DNA from: Bacteroidales bacterium
GTDB lineage: Bacteria; Bacteroidota; Bacteroidia; Bacteroidales; UBA932
Assembly: GCA_017546585.1 (NCBI GenBank)
Contig: JAFYWC010000103.1
Coordinates: 1 to 35,299, forward strand
DNA: 35,299 nucleotides
Reading direction: 5' to 3'
This document shows positions 7,035-14,589 of the stretch, in pieces. The notes beneath the pieces are model-generated. The model was not told where the DNA came from. It worked only from the letters and a program-made list of their open reading frames with translations, and ran no database searches. Each line of letters opens with the position of its first letter. Within the stretch, counting starts at the first letter, position 1. The translations under genes were made by a program, and so were the position numbers.

Positions 7035-8414
7035 ATGAAAAGAGCGTTATCATCAATAGTTTTCAGAGCGGCGGCTGCCATCGTGACGGCCTTCGCACTC
7101 TTTTCGTGCGCCCAGCCGTTCGAGTATGGTGACGGCTTTGGCTTCATAGTCCCGCCTGAAGGGGCGTCGCAAGACAAGGGCGTGAGAAATCCTACAGAAC
7201 TTACCCGTAACGTCCTGCTGCTTTATTCTGCCGGACACACATCAGGAATCCCTAAATATCTTAAGGAGGATATTCAGGACCTGATGAAGGGGTGGCTTCC
7301 GAGAGGAACAGGATTCAGCAACGATGTCGTCCTGGTGTACTCCCACCTTCCAAAGACTACTGCAGATATGGCCTGGAACTATTCGGAGCGAAACAGTCCG
7401 GTGCTTTTCAGATTATATATGGGCGAAGACGGCAATGTGGTTTCGGATACATTGAACGTCTATGCTCCGGAGACCATTTCCGCTTCTGCAGGACAACTCA
7501 ACGAAGTGTTGAACTACGTATACAGGAGTTTCCCGGCAAAAGGCTATGGAATGATATTCTCGTCCCACGCCACCGGTTATCTTCCTGAAGGGTTCTATAA
7601 CGATCCGGATTCATATATATATACGGACTCATCTGCCGCAGGACGCTCGCTGTCCGCAGCGCGTCCTTATGTCGAGCCTGTATGGATGCGTGAAGGTCCT
7701 ATGGTCAAGAGTCTTGGATATGATTATGCACGTGTTGGCGGCGTTGCCGTCTCAGATGAAATGGATCTTAAGGATTTTGCCGCAGCTATTCCGATGAAAC
7801 TGGATTATCTTCTTTTCGATGCCTGCCTGATGGGAGGAATCGAGGTTGCATACGAGTTGAGGGGAAAATGTTCAAAGGTAGGATTCTCGCAGGCTGAGGT
7901 TCTGGCTGAAGGATTTGATTACAAGTCTCTTACGATGCATCTTCTCGGAGATGATCCATATCCGCAGGGCGTGTGTGAAGATTATTTCCTGCAGTATGAT
8001 GTATTGTATGGCAACGAACGTTCCGCTACGGTGTCGCTTATCGACTGCGACCGTCTTGAGCCGCTCGCCGCAGTCTGCCGTGACCTTTTCAGCAAATATC
8101 GTGAGGGTCTGAACTCGATCAGGGCAAGCAGGGTACAGAGATATTACCGCTATGACTGCCACTGGTTCTATGACCTTTATGACATAGTGGCTGAAGCGGG
8201 TGCGGAAGAAGCGGAGCTTGCGGAGCTTCAGGCAGCACTTGACCTTTGTGTGGATTACAAGGCTGCGACGCCTGAATTCCTACCGTACAGCTATGGTTTC
8301 ACTATAGATGTGTTCTCCGGCTTCTCTATGTATCTGCCGGCCAACGGTCATCTGGAACTGGATAAATATTATCGCACTCTGCAGTGGAACAAGGCCACCG
8401 GTCTGGTGGAATAA
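7035..8414 (+). CDS. clostripain-family (C11) cysteine peptidase, lipoprotein
   Basis: A secreted cysteine peptidase of family C11 (clan CD). From the start at 7035 (MKRALSS) the protein has 459 residues. The N-terminus is a lipoprotein signal peptide ending FALFSC. The catalytic pair is visible: His178 in FSSHATGY and Cys264 in LLFDACLMGGIEVAYEL. Relatives cleave after basic residues, but specificity cannot be read here. The promoter position argues for 7035 over 6999. It diverges from the DPP III lipoprotein gene, so two exported peptidases flank one intergenic region. No terminator is evident before the rplY promoter. Confidence 0.85.
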   Translation: MKRALSSIVFRAAAAIVTAFALFSCAQPFEYGDGFGFIVPPEGASQDKGVRNPTELTRNVLLLYSAGHTSGIPKYLKEDIQDLMKGWLPRGTGFSNDVVLVYSHLPKTTADMAWNYSERNSPVLFRLYMGEDGNVVSDTLNVYAPETISASAGQLNEVLNYVYRSFPAKGYGMIFSSHATGYLPEGFYNDPDSYIYTDSSAAGRSLSAARPYVEPVWMREGPMVKSLGYDYARVGGVAVSDEMDLKDFAAAIPMKLDYLLFDACLMGGIEVAYELRGKCSKVGFSQAEVLAEGFDYKSLTMHLLGDDPYPQGVCEDYFLQYDVLYGNERSATVSLIDCDRLEPLAAVCRDLFSKYREGLNSIRASRVQRYYRYDCHWFYDLYDIVAEAGAEEAELAELQAALDLCVDYKAATPEFLPYSYGFTIDVFSGFSMYLPANGHLELDKYYRTLQWNKATGLVE

Positions 8415-8428
8415 TATTTTCAAAAATA

Positions 8429-8458
8429 TTTGATATTCAAATAATTTATCTATCTTTG
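8429..8458 (+). promoter_or_regulatory. rplY promoter
   Basis: TTTG (8429-8432) and TATCTTTG (8451-8458) are spaced 18 bases apart, a good match to the Bacteroidetes -33/-7 promoter. Transcription should start at about 8462. Confidence 0.7.
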
Positions 8459-8461
8459 CAG

Positions 8462-8516
8462 CCCCATAAAAAGCGCTGACGCTTTTTGGTGCAATGGGGT
8501 CTGGTTATAGCCAGAC
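8462..8516 (+). promoter_or_regulatory. structured 5' leader of rplY (candidate bL25 leader)
   Basis: The leader folds into an outer stem CCCCAT (8462-8467) with ATGGGG (8494-8499), an inner stem AAAAAGCG (8468-8475) with CGCTTTTT (8480-8487) around CTGA, and an asymmetric GGTGCA bulge on the 3' side. A second hairpin, TCTGG (8500-8504) with CCAGA (8511-8515), follows at once. The stem-with-bulge form resembles the 5S rRNA-like protein-binding leaders used by ribosomal proteins for autoregulation. The binding is inference; the pairing is seen. No T-run follows, so it is not a terminator. Confidence 0.5.
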
Positions 8517-8545
8517 TGAGTAACACATTTTAAACTTTTATTACA

Positions 8546-9142
8546 ATGCAGCACATTGAACTCAAAGGCCAGGTACGCGAAGCTGGCAACAAGGCAGCTG
8601 TAAAGGCTGTACGCAGAGCAGGACTCGTTCCTTGCAACATCTATGGTCACGGTATGGAGAACATCCTTTTCACTATCGATGCAAAGGATCTCAAGACTAT
8701 CACTCACACTCCTAACTCTTACATCATCGACCTCAAGCTCAGCGATGGTAGAAACGGTTATGCAGTACTTCACGAGGTACAGTATCACCCAGTTACTGAC
8801 GAGGCTCTTCACGTAGATTTCCTCTTCGTTGCTGAGGACAAGCCAGTTACTATCGAGGTTCCAGTTATCGTAACAGGTCACTCAGAGGGTGTTAAGATGG
8901 GTGGTAAGCTCCTCGTTTCAAGCCGCAAGCTCCGCGTAAGCGCTATGATGAACAATCTTCCTGACGTTCTCGAGGTTGATTCAACTCACCTTATGATCGG
9001 CAAGCAGATCGTTGCTGGCGACCTTAACTATGAGGGTGTAACTATCGTATCTCCTAAGGCTACTATCATCTGCTCAGTACGTCCTACACGTGCAACTCAG
9101 CAGGCTAAGATGGAGCAGCAGGGTGGTGGCAAGAAGAAGTAA
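8546..9142 (+). CDS. rplY: 50S ribosomal protein bL25 (long CTC form)
   Basis: bL25 binds 5S rRNA in the large subunit. The 198 residues are the long CTC type: an L25 domain (about 1-95, with ELKGQVREAGNKAAVKAVRRAGLVPCNIYG at the start described by its key motif AGLVPCNIYG) and a C-terminal beta domain, ending in a lysine-rich tail (GGGKKK). Codon usage is strongly biased (GCT, CTC, AAG), as expected for an abundant protein. It is 12 bases upstream of pth on the same strand, a common bacterial pairing, and follows a structured leader. Confidence 0.95.
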   Translation: MQHIELKGQVREAGNKAAVKAVRRAGLVPCNIYGHGMENILFTIDAKDLKTITHTPNSYIIDLKLSDGRNGYAVLHEVQYHPVTDEALHVDFLFVAEDKPVTIEVPVIVTGHSEGVKMGGKLLVSSRKLRVSAMMNNLPDVLEVDSTHLMIGKQIVAGDLNYEGVTIVSPKATIICSVRPTRATQQAKMEQQGGGKKK

Positions 9143-9154
9143 TTCTGACTTGGT

Positions 9155-9730
9155 ATGAATTATTTGGTTGTCGGTTTAGGAAATATCGGCGCCGAATATG
9201 CCAACACCAGACACAACATTGGATTTATGGTATTGGACGCCTGGGCTCAGGCGTCCAATATTTCTTTTGAGTCTGGAAGATACGGCAGTACGGCTACAAT
9301 TTCCTTCAAAGGAAGAAAGTTCACTCTTCTCAAGCCTTCCACTTATATGAATCTCAGTGGAAAGGCTGTACGTTATTGGATGAACGAGCTTAAGGTTCCT
9401 GTGGAGAATATTATGGTCATCTCGGATGATCTCAATATTCCGTTCGGAACTCTCCGTATGCGTAAGAACGGCAGTGCAGGAGGCCATAACGGACTTACAA
9501 ACATCACAGAACTTTTGGGAACTCAGGACTACTGCAGGATCAGAGTCGGCATCGGCAACGATTTCGGCAGAGGCCATCAGGTGGACTATGTTCTTGGTGC
9601 TTTCTCTGAGGGTGAAAAGGCTGATATTCCTGATATCTGCAAGAGGGCTATAGACGGTGTGAAGGCTTGGGCTACAATCGGTCCGGACAGAGCAATGAAT
9701 ACCGTAAATACCAAGCCTAAACAGGCGTAG
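9155..9730 (+). CDS. pth: peptidyl-tRNA hydrolase
   Basis: Pth releases peptides from tRNAs that drop off the ribosome. The 191-residue length is usual. Conserved elements are VVGLGNIGAEYANTRHNIGF with Asn10 and catalytic His20, KPSTYMNLSG, SDDLNIPFG with the catalytic Asp near 93, and GSAGGHNGL with its substrate-binding Asn. It is transcribed with rplY. Confidence 0.96.
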   Translation: MNYLVVGLGNIGAEYANTRHNIGFMVLDAWAQASNISFESGRYGSTATISFKGRKFTLLKPSTYMNLSGKAVRYWMNELKVPVENIMVISDDLNIPFGTLRMRKNGSAGGHNGLTNITELLGTQDYCRIRVGIGNDFGRGHQVDYVLGAFSEGEKADIPDICKRAIDGVKAWATIGPDRAMNTVNTKPKQA

Positions 9731-9833
9731 GGAAAGATTTTGGGTCAAAAATTTGCAAATGTGGACCTAAATCCATAACTTGGCAGAAGTTTTTGATACT
9801 TAACGTTTAACGAATTATTAAAAAATCTTTACA

Positions 9834-10007
9834 ATGAAAGCGCTTGTTGATCAGATCAAGGCAGAGTACGAGGTTTTCGCAAAGAACGCTGAGGCTCAGG
9901 TAGAGAAGGGAAATAAGGCTGCTGGTGCACGTGCACGTAAGGCTGCTCTTAACCTTATGAAGGCTATGAAGGAGTTTAGAAAGGTTTCAGTTGAATCTAC
10001 TAAATAA
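9834..10007 (+). CDS. Hc1-like histone H1-family DNA-binding protein
   Basis: A 57-residue protein that begins MKALVDQIKAEYEVFAKNAE and is rich in Lys and Ala, with GNKAAGARARKAALNLMKAMKEFRK in the second half (key residues: Arg-Lys clusters at 33-36 and 49-50). This is the form of the Bacteroidetes proteins related to chlamydial histone Hc1, which bind DNA and may compact the nucleoid. Its codon bias matches rplY, suggesting high expression. It lies 103 bases after pth. No correctly spaced promoter was found in the gap, so it may be co-transcribed; a strong terminator follows 27 bases after its stop. Confidence 0.85.
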   Translation: MKALVDQIKAEYEVFAKNAEAQVEKGNKAAGARARKAALNLMKAMKEFRKVSVESTK

Positions 10008-10034
10008 TTTCATACAGACTCTACAGAAATTTAG

Positions 10035-10065
10035 AATGGGATGACGTATCGTCATCCCATTTTTT
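10035..10065 (+). terminator. intrinsic terminator after the Hc1-like gene
   Basis: A perfect 12-bp stem, AATGGGATGACG (10035-10046... loop of three) with CGTCATCCCATT, is followed by a run of Ts to 10065. It closes the rplY-pth-histone unit. Confidence 0.9.
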
Positions 10066-10088
10066 ATGTTGCTAAATTAGTTGTATCT

Positions 10089-10220
10089 CGGTTGTAGGTG
10101 AAGTTCGGCTTGGTTCCGTCGGAACAAGTTCCGACTCCATCCCTCCCACCGCTTCGCGGCGGGTCCCTCCCGCTCACGAGGTCGCGGGCGACCACGCCTG
10201 CCGAACTTCACCTACAACCG
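10089..10220. repeat. GC-rich element closed by a 21-bp perfect inverted repeat
   Basis: The arms 10089-10109 and 10200-10220 are perfect 21-bp inverted repeats (outer bases CGGTTGTAGG and CCTACAACCG). The 90 bases between hold further hairpins: GTCGGAAC/GTTCCGAC (10118-10125 with 10128-10135), CCGC/GCGG (10049-type stem at 10149-10152 with 10156-10159, extended by CCC/GGG), and CCCGC/GCGGG (10169-10173 with 10184-10188). The element is clearly richer in G and C than its flanks and has no reading frame. It looks like a folded non-autonomous repeat (REP or MITE class). No target duplication is evident. Confidence 0.7.
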
Positions 10221-10228
10221 GATAAAAT

Positions 10229-10259
10229 AAAAAAAGAGCGACTTCTTTCGAAATCGCTC
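10229..10259 (-). terminator. intrinsic terminator of tRNA-His
   Basis: On the minus strand GAGCGA (complement of 10254-10259) pairs with TCGCTC (complement of 10236-10241), followed by a run of seven Ts (complement of 10229-10235). It lies seven bases after the tRNA 3' end. Confidence 0.85.
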
Positions 10260-10265
10260 CTTTAG

Positions 10266-10340
10266 GGTGCCCAGTGGGATTCGAACCCACGACATTCAGA
10301 ACCACAATCTGACGCTCTAACCAACTGAACTATGGGCACC
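10266..10340 (-). tRNA. tRNA-His (anticodon GTG)
   Basis: The cloverleaf is complete. The acceptor strand GGTGCCCA pairs with TGGGCACC, counting the extra 5' G (G-1) opposite discriminator C that marks tRNA-His. The D arm is GTTC-loop-GAGC. The anticodon stem TCAGA/TCTGA holds loop TTGTGGT with anticodon GTG. The T arm is GTGGG-TTCGAAT-CCCAC. CCA is not encoded. It has its own promoter and terminator. Confidence 0.97.
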
Positions 10341-10357
10341 ATATTCGTTTGGGATTG

Positions 10358-10388
10358 CAAAGATATGCAAAAGATTTAATTCTGCAAA
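10358..10388 (-). promoter_or_regulatory. tRNA-His promoter
   Basis: TATCTTTG (10358-10365) and TTTG (10385-10388) on the minus strand are exactly 19 bases apart. The -33 box lies within the last codons of the NigD-like gene, so that gene and the tRNA are packed together. Confidence 0.8.
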
Positions 10389-11149
10389 ACTTTTCTTAAA
10401 TTTAATGCATTAATTGTTTTCGGAACGTTGTCGTGACCGCCTTTGATGTACTCTCCGTTGCTGGTTTTGTACTCTGTTTCTGTGCTGAGGCCGTTGCCGA
10501 CTTCCTTATGCCACTTGTAAGTGATGCTGACTTTTGCACTGTCCTGCTGGATATATGTGCTGAGCGGGAAGCTTACATAGCCACCTCCCATCTGATATAG
10601 GGCTGCGTTATCTTCACCAAGTGTCTCGCCGAAAGCATTGTGTCTGAGTGAGAATGCATACTCTTCTGCCTTGTCGTCCTCTACGTCCACAAGATTGATG
10701 AGGTGCGCTGTCGTGCTTCCTGTCTTTACTGGGAACATAACGTAGAGATTGAGGTAACCTCCTGAAATCCAAGCCTGCTCAAGGCGGATAGGGTCCTCTG
10801 TGACTTTCAATGTGTCAGTCTCTGCAATAGTGCTTGACGGAACGATCTCTTTTGTAAGAACATATCCGATTCCATTGAGTCTGATGTCATACTCATTCTC
10901 TGCTCCGCCTGCGGTCTTGTTCAAGATATCACAGAGAATGATGGCTCTGTGCATTGTATCAAGCTGACCCTGGCAGCTCTGCTCCACCACGTTGAAGATG
11001 TTTCCCTGATCTGACACAAATCTACCGTCAACGATATTGCCCATTGTGGTGTTGTAGTACTTGATGGTGTTGTCCTTCTGGCAGGATGCGCCGATGAGGC
11101 AGGCGAGGCCAAGCGCTATGTAAGTGATTGATTTCGTGAAAATTCGCAT
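10376..11149 (-). CDS. NigD-like lipoprotein
   Basis: A 257-residue lipoprotein. The start at 11149 (MRIFTKS) is chosen because it begins a clear signal peptide ending CLIGASC with the lipid-attachment Cys; the 26 residues upstream in frame overlap the fur-like gene and have no signal character. The body (YNTTMGNIV, DGRFVSDQGNIFNVVEQ) resembles the NigD family of Bacteroidetes, named from a Bacteroides bacteriocin locus but widespread with unknown function. It should be beta-rich and surface or periplasm facing. It lies 28 bases after the fur-like gene and is probably co-transcribed with it, which hints at metal or redox control. Confidence 0.7.
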   Translation of the reverse strand: MRIFTKSITYIALGLACLIGASCQKDNTIKYYNTTMGNIVDGRFVSDQGNIFNVVEQSCQGQLDTMHRAIILCDILNKTAGGAENEYDIRLNGIGYVLTKEIVPSSTIAETDTLKVTEDPIRLEQAWISGGYLNLYVMFPVKTGSTTAHLINLVDVEDDKAEEYAFSLRHNAFGETLGEDNAALYQMGGGYVSFPLSTYIQQDSAKVSITYKWHKEVGNGLSTETEYKTSNGEYIKGGHDNVPKTINALNLRKVLQN

Positions 11150-11177
11150 TGTATTATCTTTATGTGAAACTCTGTTT

Positions 11178-11627
11178 TTAGACTGTGTATTTCTTGCGGG
11201 TAGGACGGCCGATGAGCTGGATGTCAAAGCTCTCGATCTTGTATCCCTTGACTCTCTTCCTGCTCAGATGTGATTCGATGAGCTTTACAAGTTCGTCATC
11301 TATGACATCCCTGAAGGTGTGGTTGTCGTGATCATAGAAGTGGATGTGCTTGAATGTGTTGACATCGAAGTACATCTTGTTGTTTGAACTCATCCTGTAG
11401 TGGTACACGCCGAGCATCGCCATCTGAGTGAGGATGTTGTATACTGAAGCCACTGTCACCTTGGCAGTGCTGTTCTCCTTGATGGCGTCTGTGACCATAT
11501 CCGCACTGGCGTGTCCCAATGAAATCATTGCCTCGTGTACAGCCAGACGTTGAGGGGTGGCCTTGAGCGAGTGTTTTTTTAAAATGTCCTTGAATTCTTC
11601 AAGTGTAGGGCATTTGTGACTGTTCAT
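11178..11627 (-). CDS. Fur-family transcriptional regulator lacking the CxxC zinc site
   Basis: A 149-residue Fur-like repressor. A winged-helix DNA-binding domain (about 1-85) with KATPQRLAVHEAMISLGHASADMV and VASVYNILTQMAMLGV is followed by a short dimerisation domain with HIHFYDHDNHTFRDV. At the position where Fur and PerR normally have the HxxC-x2-C structural zinc site there is no Cys, only His and Asp. The only Cys is near the N-terminus. Metal sensing must therefore rely on the His/Asp cluster. The start at 11627 (MNSHK) fits the promoter; the longer frame would begin upstream of the predicted transcript start. The target may include the adjacent NigD-like gene. Confidence 0.85.
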   Translation of the reverse strand: MNSHKCPTLEEFKDILKKHSLKATPQRLAVHEAMISLGHASADMVTDAIKENSTAKVTVASVYNILTQMAMLGVYHYRMSSNNKMYFDVNTFKHIHFYDHDNHTFRDVIDDELVKLIESHLSRKRVKGYKIESFDIQLIGRPTRKKYTV

Positions 11628-11646
11628 ATCATTCGATTTAGAAGCG

Positions 11647-11677
11647 CAAATATATCGCAATTGATTTAAAAGTCAAA
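11647..11677 (-). promoter_or_regulatory. promoter of the fur-like gene
   Basis: TATATTTG (11647-11654) and TTTG (11674-11677) on the minus strand are 19 bases apart, a near-ideal promoter. It is divergent from the SDR promoter about 80 bases away. Confidence 0.8.
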
Positions 11678-11731
11678 ATAAATTTGAAAGATTCTAATCT
11701 GTTAAAAGTCCATTTATTTTCAATAAATGTA

Positions 11732-11760
11732 TTGAATCCGGTAAAAAAGTGGTATTTTTG
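11732..11760 (+). promoter_or_regulatory. promoter of the SDR gene
   Basis: TTG (11732-11734) and TATTTTTG (11753-11760) are 18 bases apart. This places transcript start near 11764 and supports translation from 11786. Confidence 0.75.
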
Positions 11761-11785
11761 CGCCCGTTTGGAATTGAATAAGATT

Positions 11786-12631
11786 ATGAAGAAGATTTTT
11801 AACCATTTCAGGTCATACGCTCTCGTAACCGGAGCCGCTTCGGGTATGGGACGTGTGTACGCTGTAAAACTTGCCCTGATGGGCTACAACCTCGTGGTTG
11901 TGGATATCAATGCAGCAGGTCTGGAGGAGACAGCAGCCATCGTGAACGGTGCTGTAGCTGCTGCAGATTCGCTTACGTCTGAGCAGAAGGGAAGTTTCAG
12001 GATAATGCAGATCGCTCAGGATCTGTCTGTCCTCGATGCAGCCGACAAGGTGTTTGAGGCTACCGAGGCGGCAGGATGTGTGGTGGACGTGCTTGTGAAC
12101 AATGCAGGTGTGATGTACTGCCAGGGCATCGCTGAAACTTCGGAGAGAATGCTCAAGATCATTATGATGGTGCATATGGTGACTCCTATGCTTCTTTCGA
12201 GAAAATATGTAGTCGGAATGAAGGAGAGAGGACACGGATATATGCTGAACATCTCGTCGCTCGCGGCTTGGATGAGCTGGCCTGGAATCGGAATGTATGG
12301 AAATACAAAGAGATTCGTGAAGGGATACTCGCGCGAACTCCGTATCGAGTGCCAGAAGACAGGAGTAAGCATCACAAATGCATATTTCGGCGCTGTGGAT
12401 ACGCCGCTCATCCCGCTTAAGGACAGCCTGCGCAAGCTGGCGCGCTGCCTTGCGGTTATGATTACTCCGGAGAAGGCTACTGATAGAGCGCTCAATGCTA
12501 TGTTCCGCAGAAGAAAGGGCACTATGCCTGGCCTTCTGAACAAGATCTTCCTGCCTATAGTAATCATCCTTCCTGATTGTCTGCTGGGATGGTTTTACAG
12601 AATGGCGAAGCCCCATCTGATGAAAGTCTGA
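11786..12631 (+). CDS. short-chain dehydrogenase/reductase
   Basis: A classical SDR of 281 residues from the start at 11786 (MKKIFNHF). It has the cofactor motif TGAASGMG near residues 15-22, an Asp at the end of beta-2 (VVVDIN) that favours NAD(H), NNAGV, a catalytic Ser in LNISSLAA, and YGNTK for the Tyr-Lys pair. The C-terminal about 30 residues are unusually hydrophobic (IFLPIVIILPDCLLGWFYRM), suggesting membrane association. The substrate is unknown; a lipid or ketone reductase is possible. The longer in-frame start at 11684 lies upstream of the promoter and is rejected. Confidence 0.85.
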   Translation: MKKIFNHFRSYALVTGAASGMGRVYAVKLALMGYNLVVVDINAAGLEETAAIVNGAVAAADSLTSEQKGSFRIMQIAQDLSVLDAADKVFEATEAAGCVVDVLVNNAGVMYCQGIAETSERMLKIIMMVHMVTPMLLSRKYVVGMKERGHGYMLNISSLAAWMSWPGIGMYGNTKRFVKGYSRELRIECQKTGVSITNAYFGAVDTPLIPLKDSLRKLARCLAVMITPEKATDRALNAMFRRRKGTMPGLLNKIFLPIVIILPDCLLGWFYRMAKPHLMKV

Positions 12632-12640
12632 AAAAAATGT

Positions 12641-12648
12641 TATATTTG
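12641..12648 (+). promoter_or_regulatory. -7 element of trxB-bamD
   Basis: TATATTTG, nine bases after the SDR stop and 23 before the trxB start. No clear -33 TTTG is seen. Confidence 0.6.
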
Positions 12649-12671
12649 CAGATTGCGCAATACGTATAAAA

Positions 12672-13595
12672 ATGGAAACAGTTAAATGTCTTATTATCGG
12701 AGGCGGTCCGGCAGGTTATACTTCTGCCATCTATGCTTCAAGAGCCGACCTCGCACCAGTAGTATATGAGGGTATTCAGCCAGGTGGTCAGCTTACTACT
12801 ACCACTGATATCGAGAACTACCCAGGATTCGAAAACGGCATTTCAGGTCAGCTCCTTATGGACACAATGAAGGCTCAGGCAGTTCGCCTCGGAGCCGATA
12901 TCCGCACTGGAGCAGTCACTGAGGCTGACCTTTCAAAGAGACCTTTCAAGATCGTCATCGATGGATCGAAGGAAGTATATGCAGAGACACTCATCATCGC
13001 GACAGGTGCAACTGCAAAGTATCTCGGTCTTCCTTCAGAGATCAAATACCGTGGCCTCGGCGTTTCTGCCTGCGCTACTTGTGACGGTTTCTTCTACAGA
13101 AAGAAGACTGTAGCTGTAGTCGGCGGCGGCGATACAGCTTGTGAGGAGGCTACATACCTTGCAGGACTTTGCAAGAAGGTATATATGATCGTCCGCAGAG
13201 ATGTACTTCGCGCATCTGAGGCTATGCAGGAGCGTGTGAGAAATACAGAGAACATCGAGATTCTCTGGAACTGCAACACTCAGGAGGTTCTCGGAGACGA
13301 ATATGGTGTTACAGGAGCAAGACTCGTAAGAAAGGATGGCGAGGTTTTTGATATCGCTGTCGACGGATTCTTCCTCGCTATCGGACATCATCCTAACTCT
13401 GATCTCTTCAACCAGTGGGTTGCTGTAGACAAGGAGGGTTACATCATCACAGACGGCAAGACTGCAAAGACCAATGTAGAGGGGGTGTTTGCTGCCGGTG
13501 ACGTGCAGGATCCGCTTTACAGACAGGCTATTACAGCCGCAGCATCAGGCTGCCGTGCAGCTCTGGATGCAGAGAAATTCCTTAAAATGCAGTAA
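12672..13595 (+). CDS. trxB: thioredoxin-disulfide reductase
   Basis: TrxB passes electrons from NADPH through FAD to thioredoxin. The 307-residue length is usual. It shows an N-terminal FAD motif (IIGGGPAGYTSAIYASRA), GQLTTTTDIENYPGF, the redox-active CATC (Cys134 and Cys137), the NADPH motif VVGGGDTACEEA with VRRD, and the C-terminal FAD motif VEGVFAAGDVQD. bamD starts directly after its stop codon. Confidence 0.97.
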   Translation: METVKCLIIGGGPAGYTSAIYASRADLAPVVYEGIQPGGQLTTTTDIENYPGFENGISGQLLMDTMKAQAVRLGADIRTGAVTEADLSKRPFKIVIDGSKEVYAETLIIATGATAKYLGLPSEIKYRGLGVSACATCDGFFYRKKTVAVVGGGDTACEEATYLAGLCKKVYMIVRRDVLRASEAMQERVRNTENIEILWNCNTQEVLGDEYGVTGARLVRKDGEVFDIAVDGFFLAIGHHPNSDLFNQWVAVDKEGYIITDGKTAKTNVEGVFAAGDVQDPLYRQAITAAASGCRAALDAEKFLKMQ

Positions 13596-14489
13596 ATGAT
13601 GAGATTAAGAAAAATCTTCTTCGTACTTGTGGCTATCGCTGCCCTTGCTTCCTGCAAGTCGCAGTATGAAATCCTTTTGAACAGCAATGATGCTGATGTG
13701 AAATATGAGGCGGCTTTCGATTACTTCAACAACGGAAAGTTCTCGAAGGCAGCGTCGATCTTCGAGTCTCTTTCAGTACTGACAGACGGTACAGAGCGCG
13801 ATGACACTGTAAGATACTATTGGGGACTCAGCAACTACAAGTTCAGGGATTACTATACAGCAGAGACAAACTTCGATCAGTTCATCCAGAGATATCCACG
13901 CAGTCCTTTCACATCAGAGGCAAGATTTCTCCGTCTGGATTGTCTTTACAGACAGACTCTCAGATATGAGCTTGATCAGACTCCTACCTATACAGCCATC
14001 AATGCGATTTCCGAGTATGTGATCGAGTTCCCTTCTACAACCCATATGCAGGAATGCAATGATATGCTCAGGGAACTTAATGAGCGTCTTGACAGAAAGG
14101 CATACGAGGGGGCAAAGTTATATTACAGGATGGAGGATTATCTTGCGTCACGTGTGGCATTCAGAAATGTGCTCAAGGAAGACGCGGATAACATCTATAG
14201 AGAGGATATCCTTTATTATATAGCGATGTCATCTTATAAATATGCTCATCAGAGTGTGCCTGCAAAGCAGAAGGAAAGATACCTTTCTTTTGTGGATGAC
14301 TACCTGAACTTTATCGGTGAGATTCCGGAGTCGCATTACCGCAGGGAGCTGGATTCCTTCTATCACAAGGCTCAGAGGGCGCTTGGCAGACAGACTGTAG
14401 ATGCCGGTGACGATGATATGACTGCGAAGGATTTCGCAAAGGAGAGAAGAAAACTCCTTCGTGAAGAGAAAAAAGCAGACAAACAGTAA
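13596..14489 (+). CDS. bamD: outer membrane assembly lipoprotein BamD
   Basis: BamD is the essential lipoprotein partner of BamA in folding outer-membrane proteins. The 297 residues begin with a lipoprotein signal (IAALASC, acylated Cys20), followed by TPR-like repeats: YEAAFDYFNNGKFSKAASIFESL and TVRYYWGLSNYKFRDYYTAETNFDQFIQRYPRSP (shown by motif YYxAETNFxxFIxRYP). A charged C-terminal tail (KERRKLLREEKKADKQ) is extra relative to proteobacterial BamD. ATG follows the trxB stop with no gap. bamA is about 9 kb away in the same window. Confidence 0.92.
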   Translation: MMRLRKIFFVLVAIAALASCKSQYEILLNSNDADVKYEAAFDYFNNGKFSKAASIFESLSVLTDGTERDDTVRYYWGLSNYKFRDYYTAETNFDQFIQRYPRSPFTSEARFLRLDCLYRQTLRYELDQTPTYTAINAISEYVIEFPSTTHMQECNDMLRELNERLDRKAYEGAKLYYRMEDYLASRVAFRNVLKEDADNIYREDILYYIAMSSYKYAHQSVPAKQKERYLSFVDDYLNFIGEIPESHYRRELDSFYHKAQRALGRQTVDAGDDDMTAKDFAKERRKLLREEKKADKQ

Positions 14490-14501
14490 AAATATTTGAA
14501 A

Positions 14502-14570
14502 CCCTCCTTGAATACCGGGGTATAATTAAATGGAGGGACTTTGTTTCAAGGTCCTGTAATCAAGGAAGGA
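14502..14570 (+). promoter_or_regulatory. candidate switching leader before rpoZ
   Basis: One segment (14502-14512) can pair with three different partners downstream: CCCTCC (14502-14507) with GGAGGG (14532-14537); CCTTGAA (14506-14512) with TTCAAGG (14545-14551); TCCTTGA (14505-14511) with TCAAGGA (14560-14566). Mutually exclusive pairings are typical of attenuators and protein-binding leaders. The last partner ends 23 bases before the rpoZ start. Whether transcription starts here or comes from bamD is unclear. Confidence 0.35.
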
Positions 14571-14589
14571 TTTAAAAGTTATAATAGAA

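Noticed and set aside
10376-11149. NigD-like gene as part of a bacteriocin locus
   Set aside because: No bacteriocin, immunity or export genes nearby; the family is widespread outside such loci.
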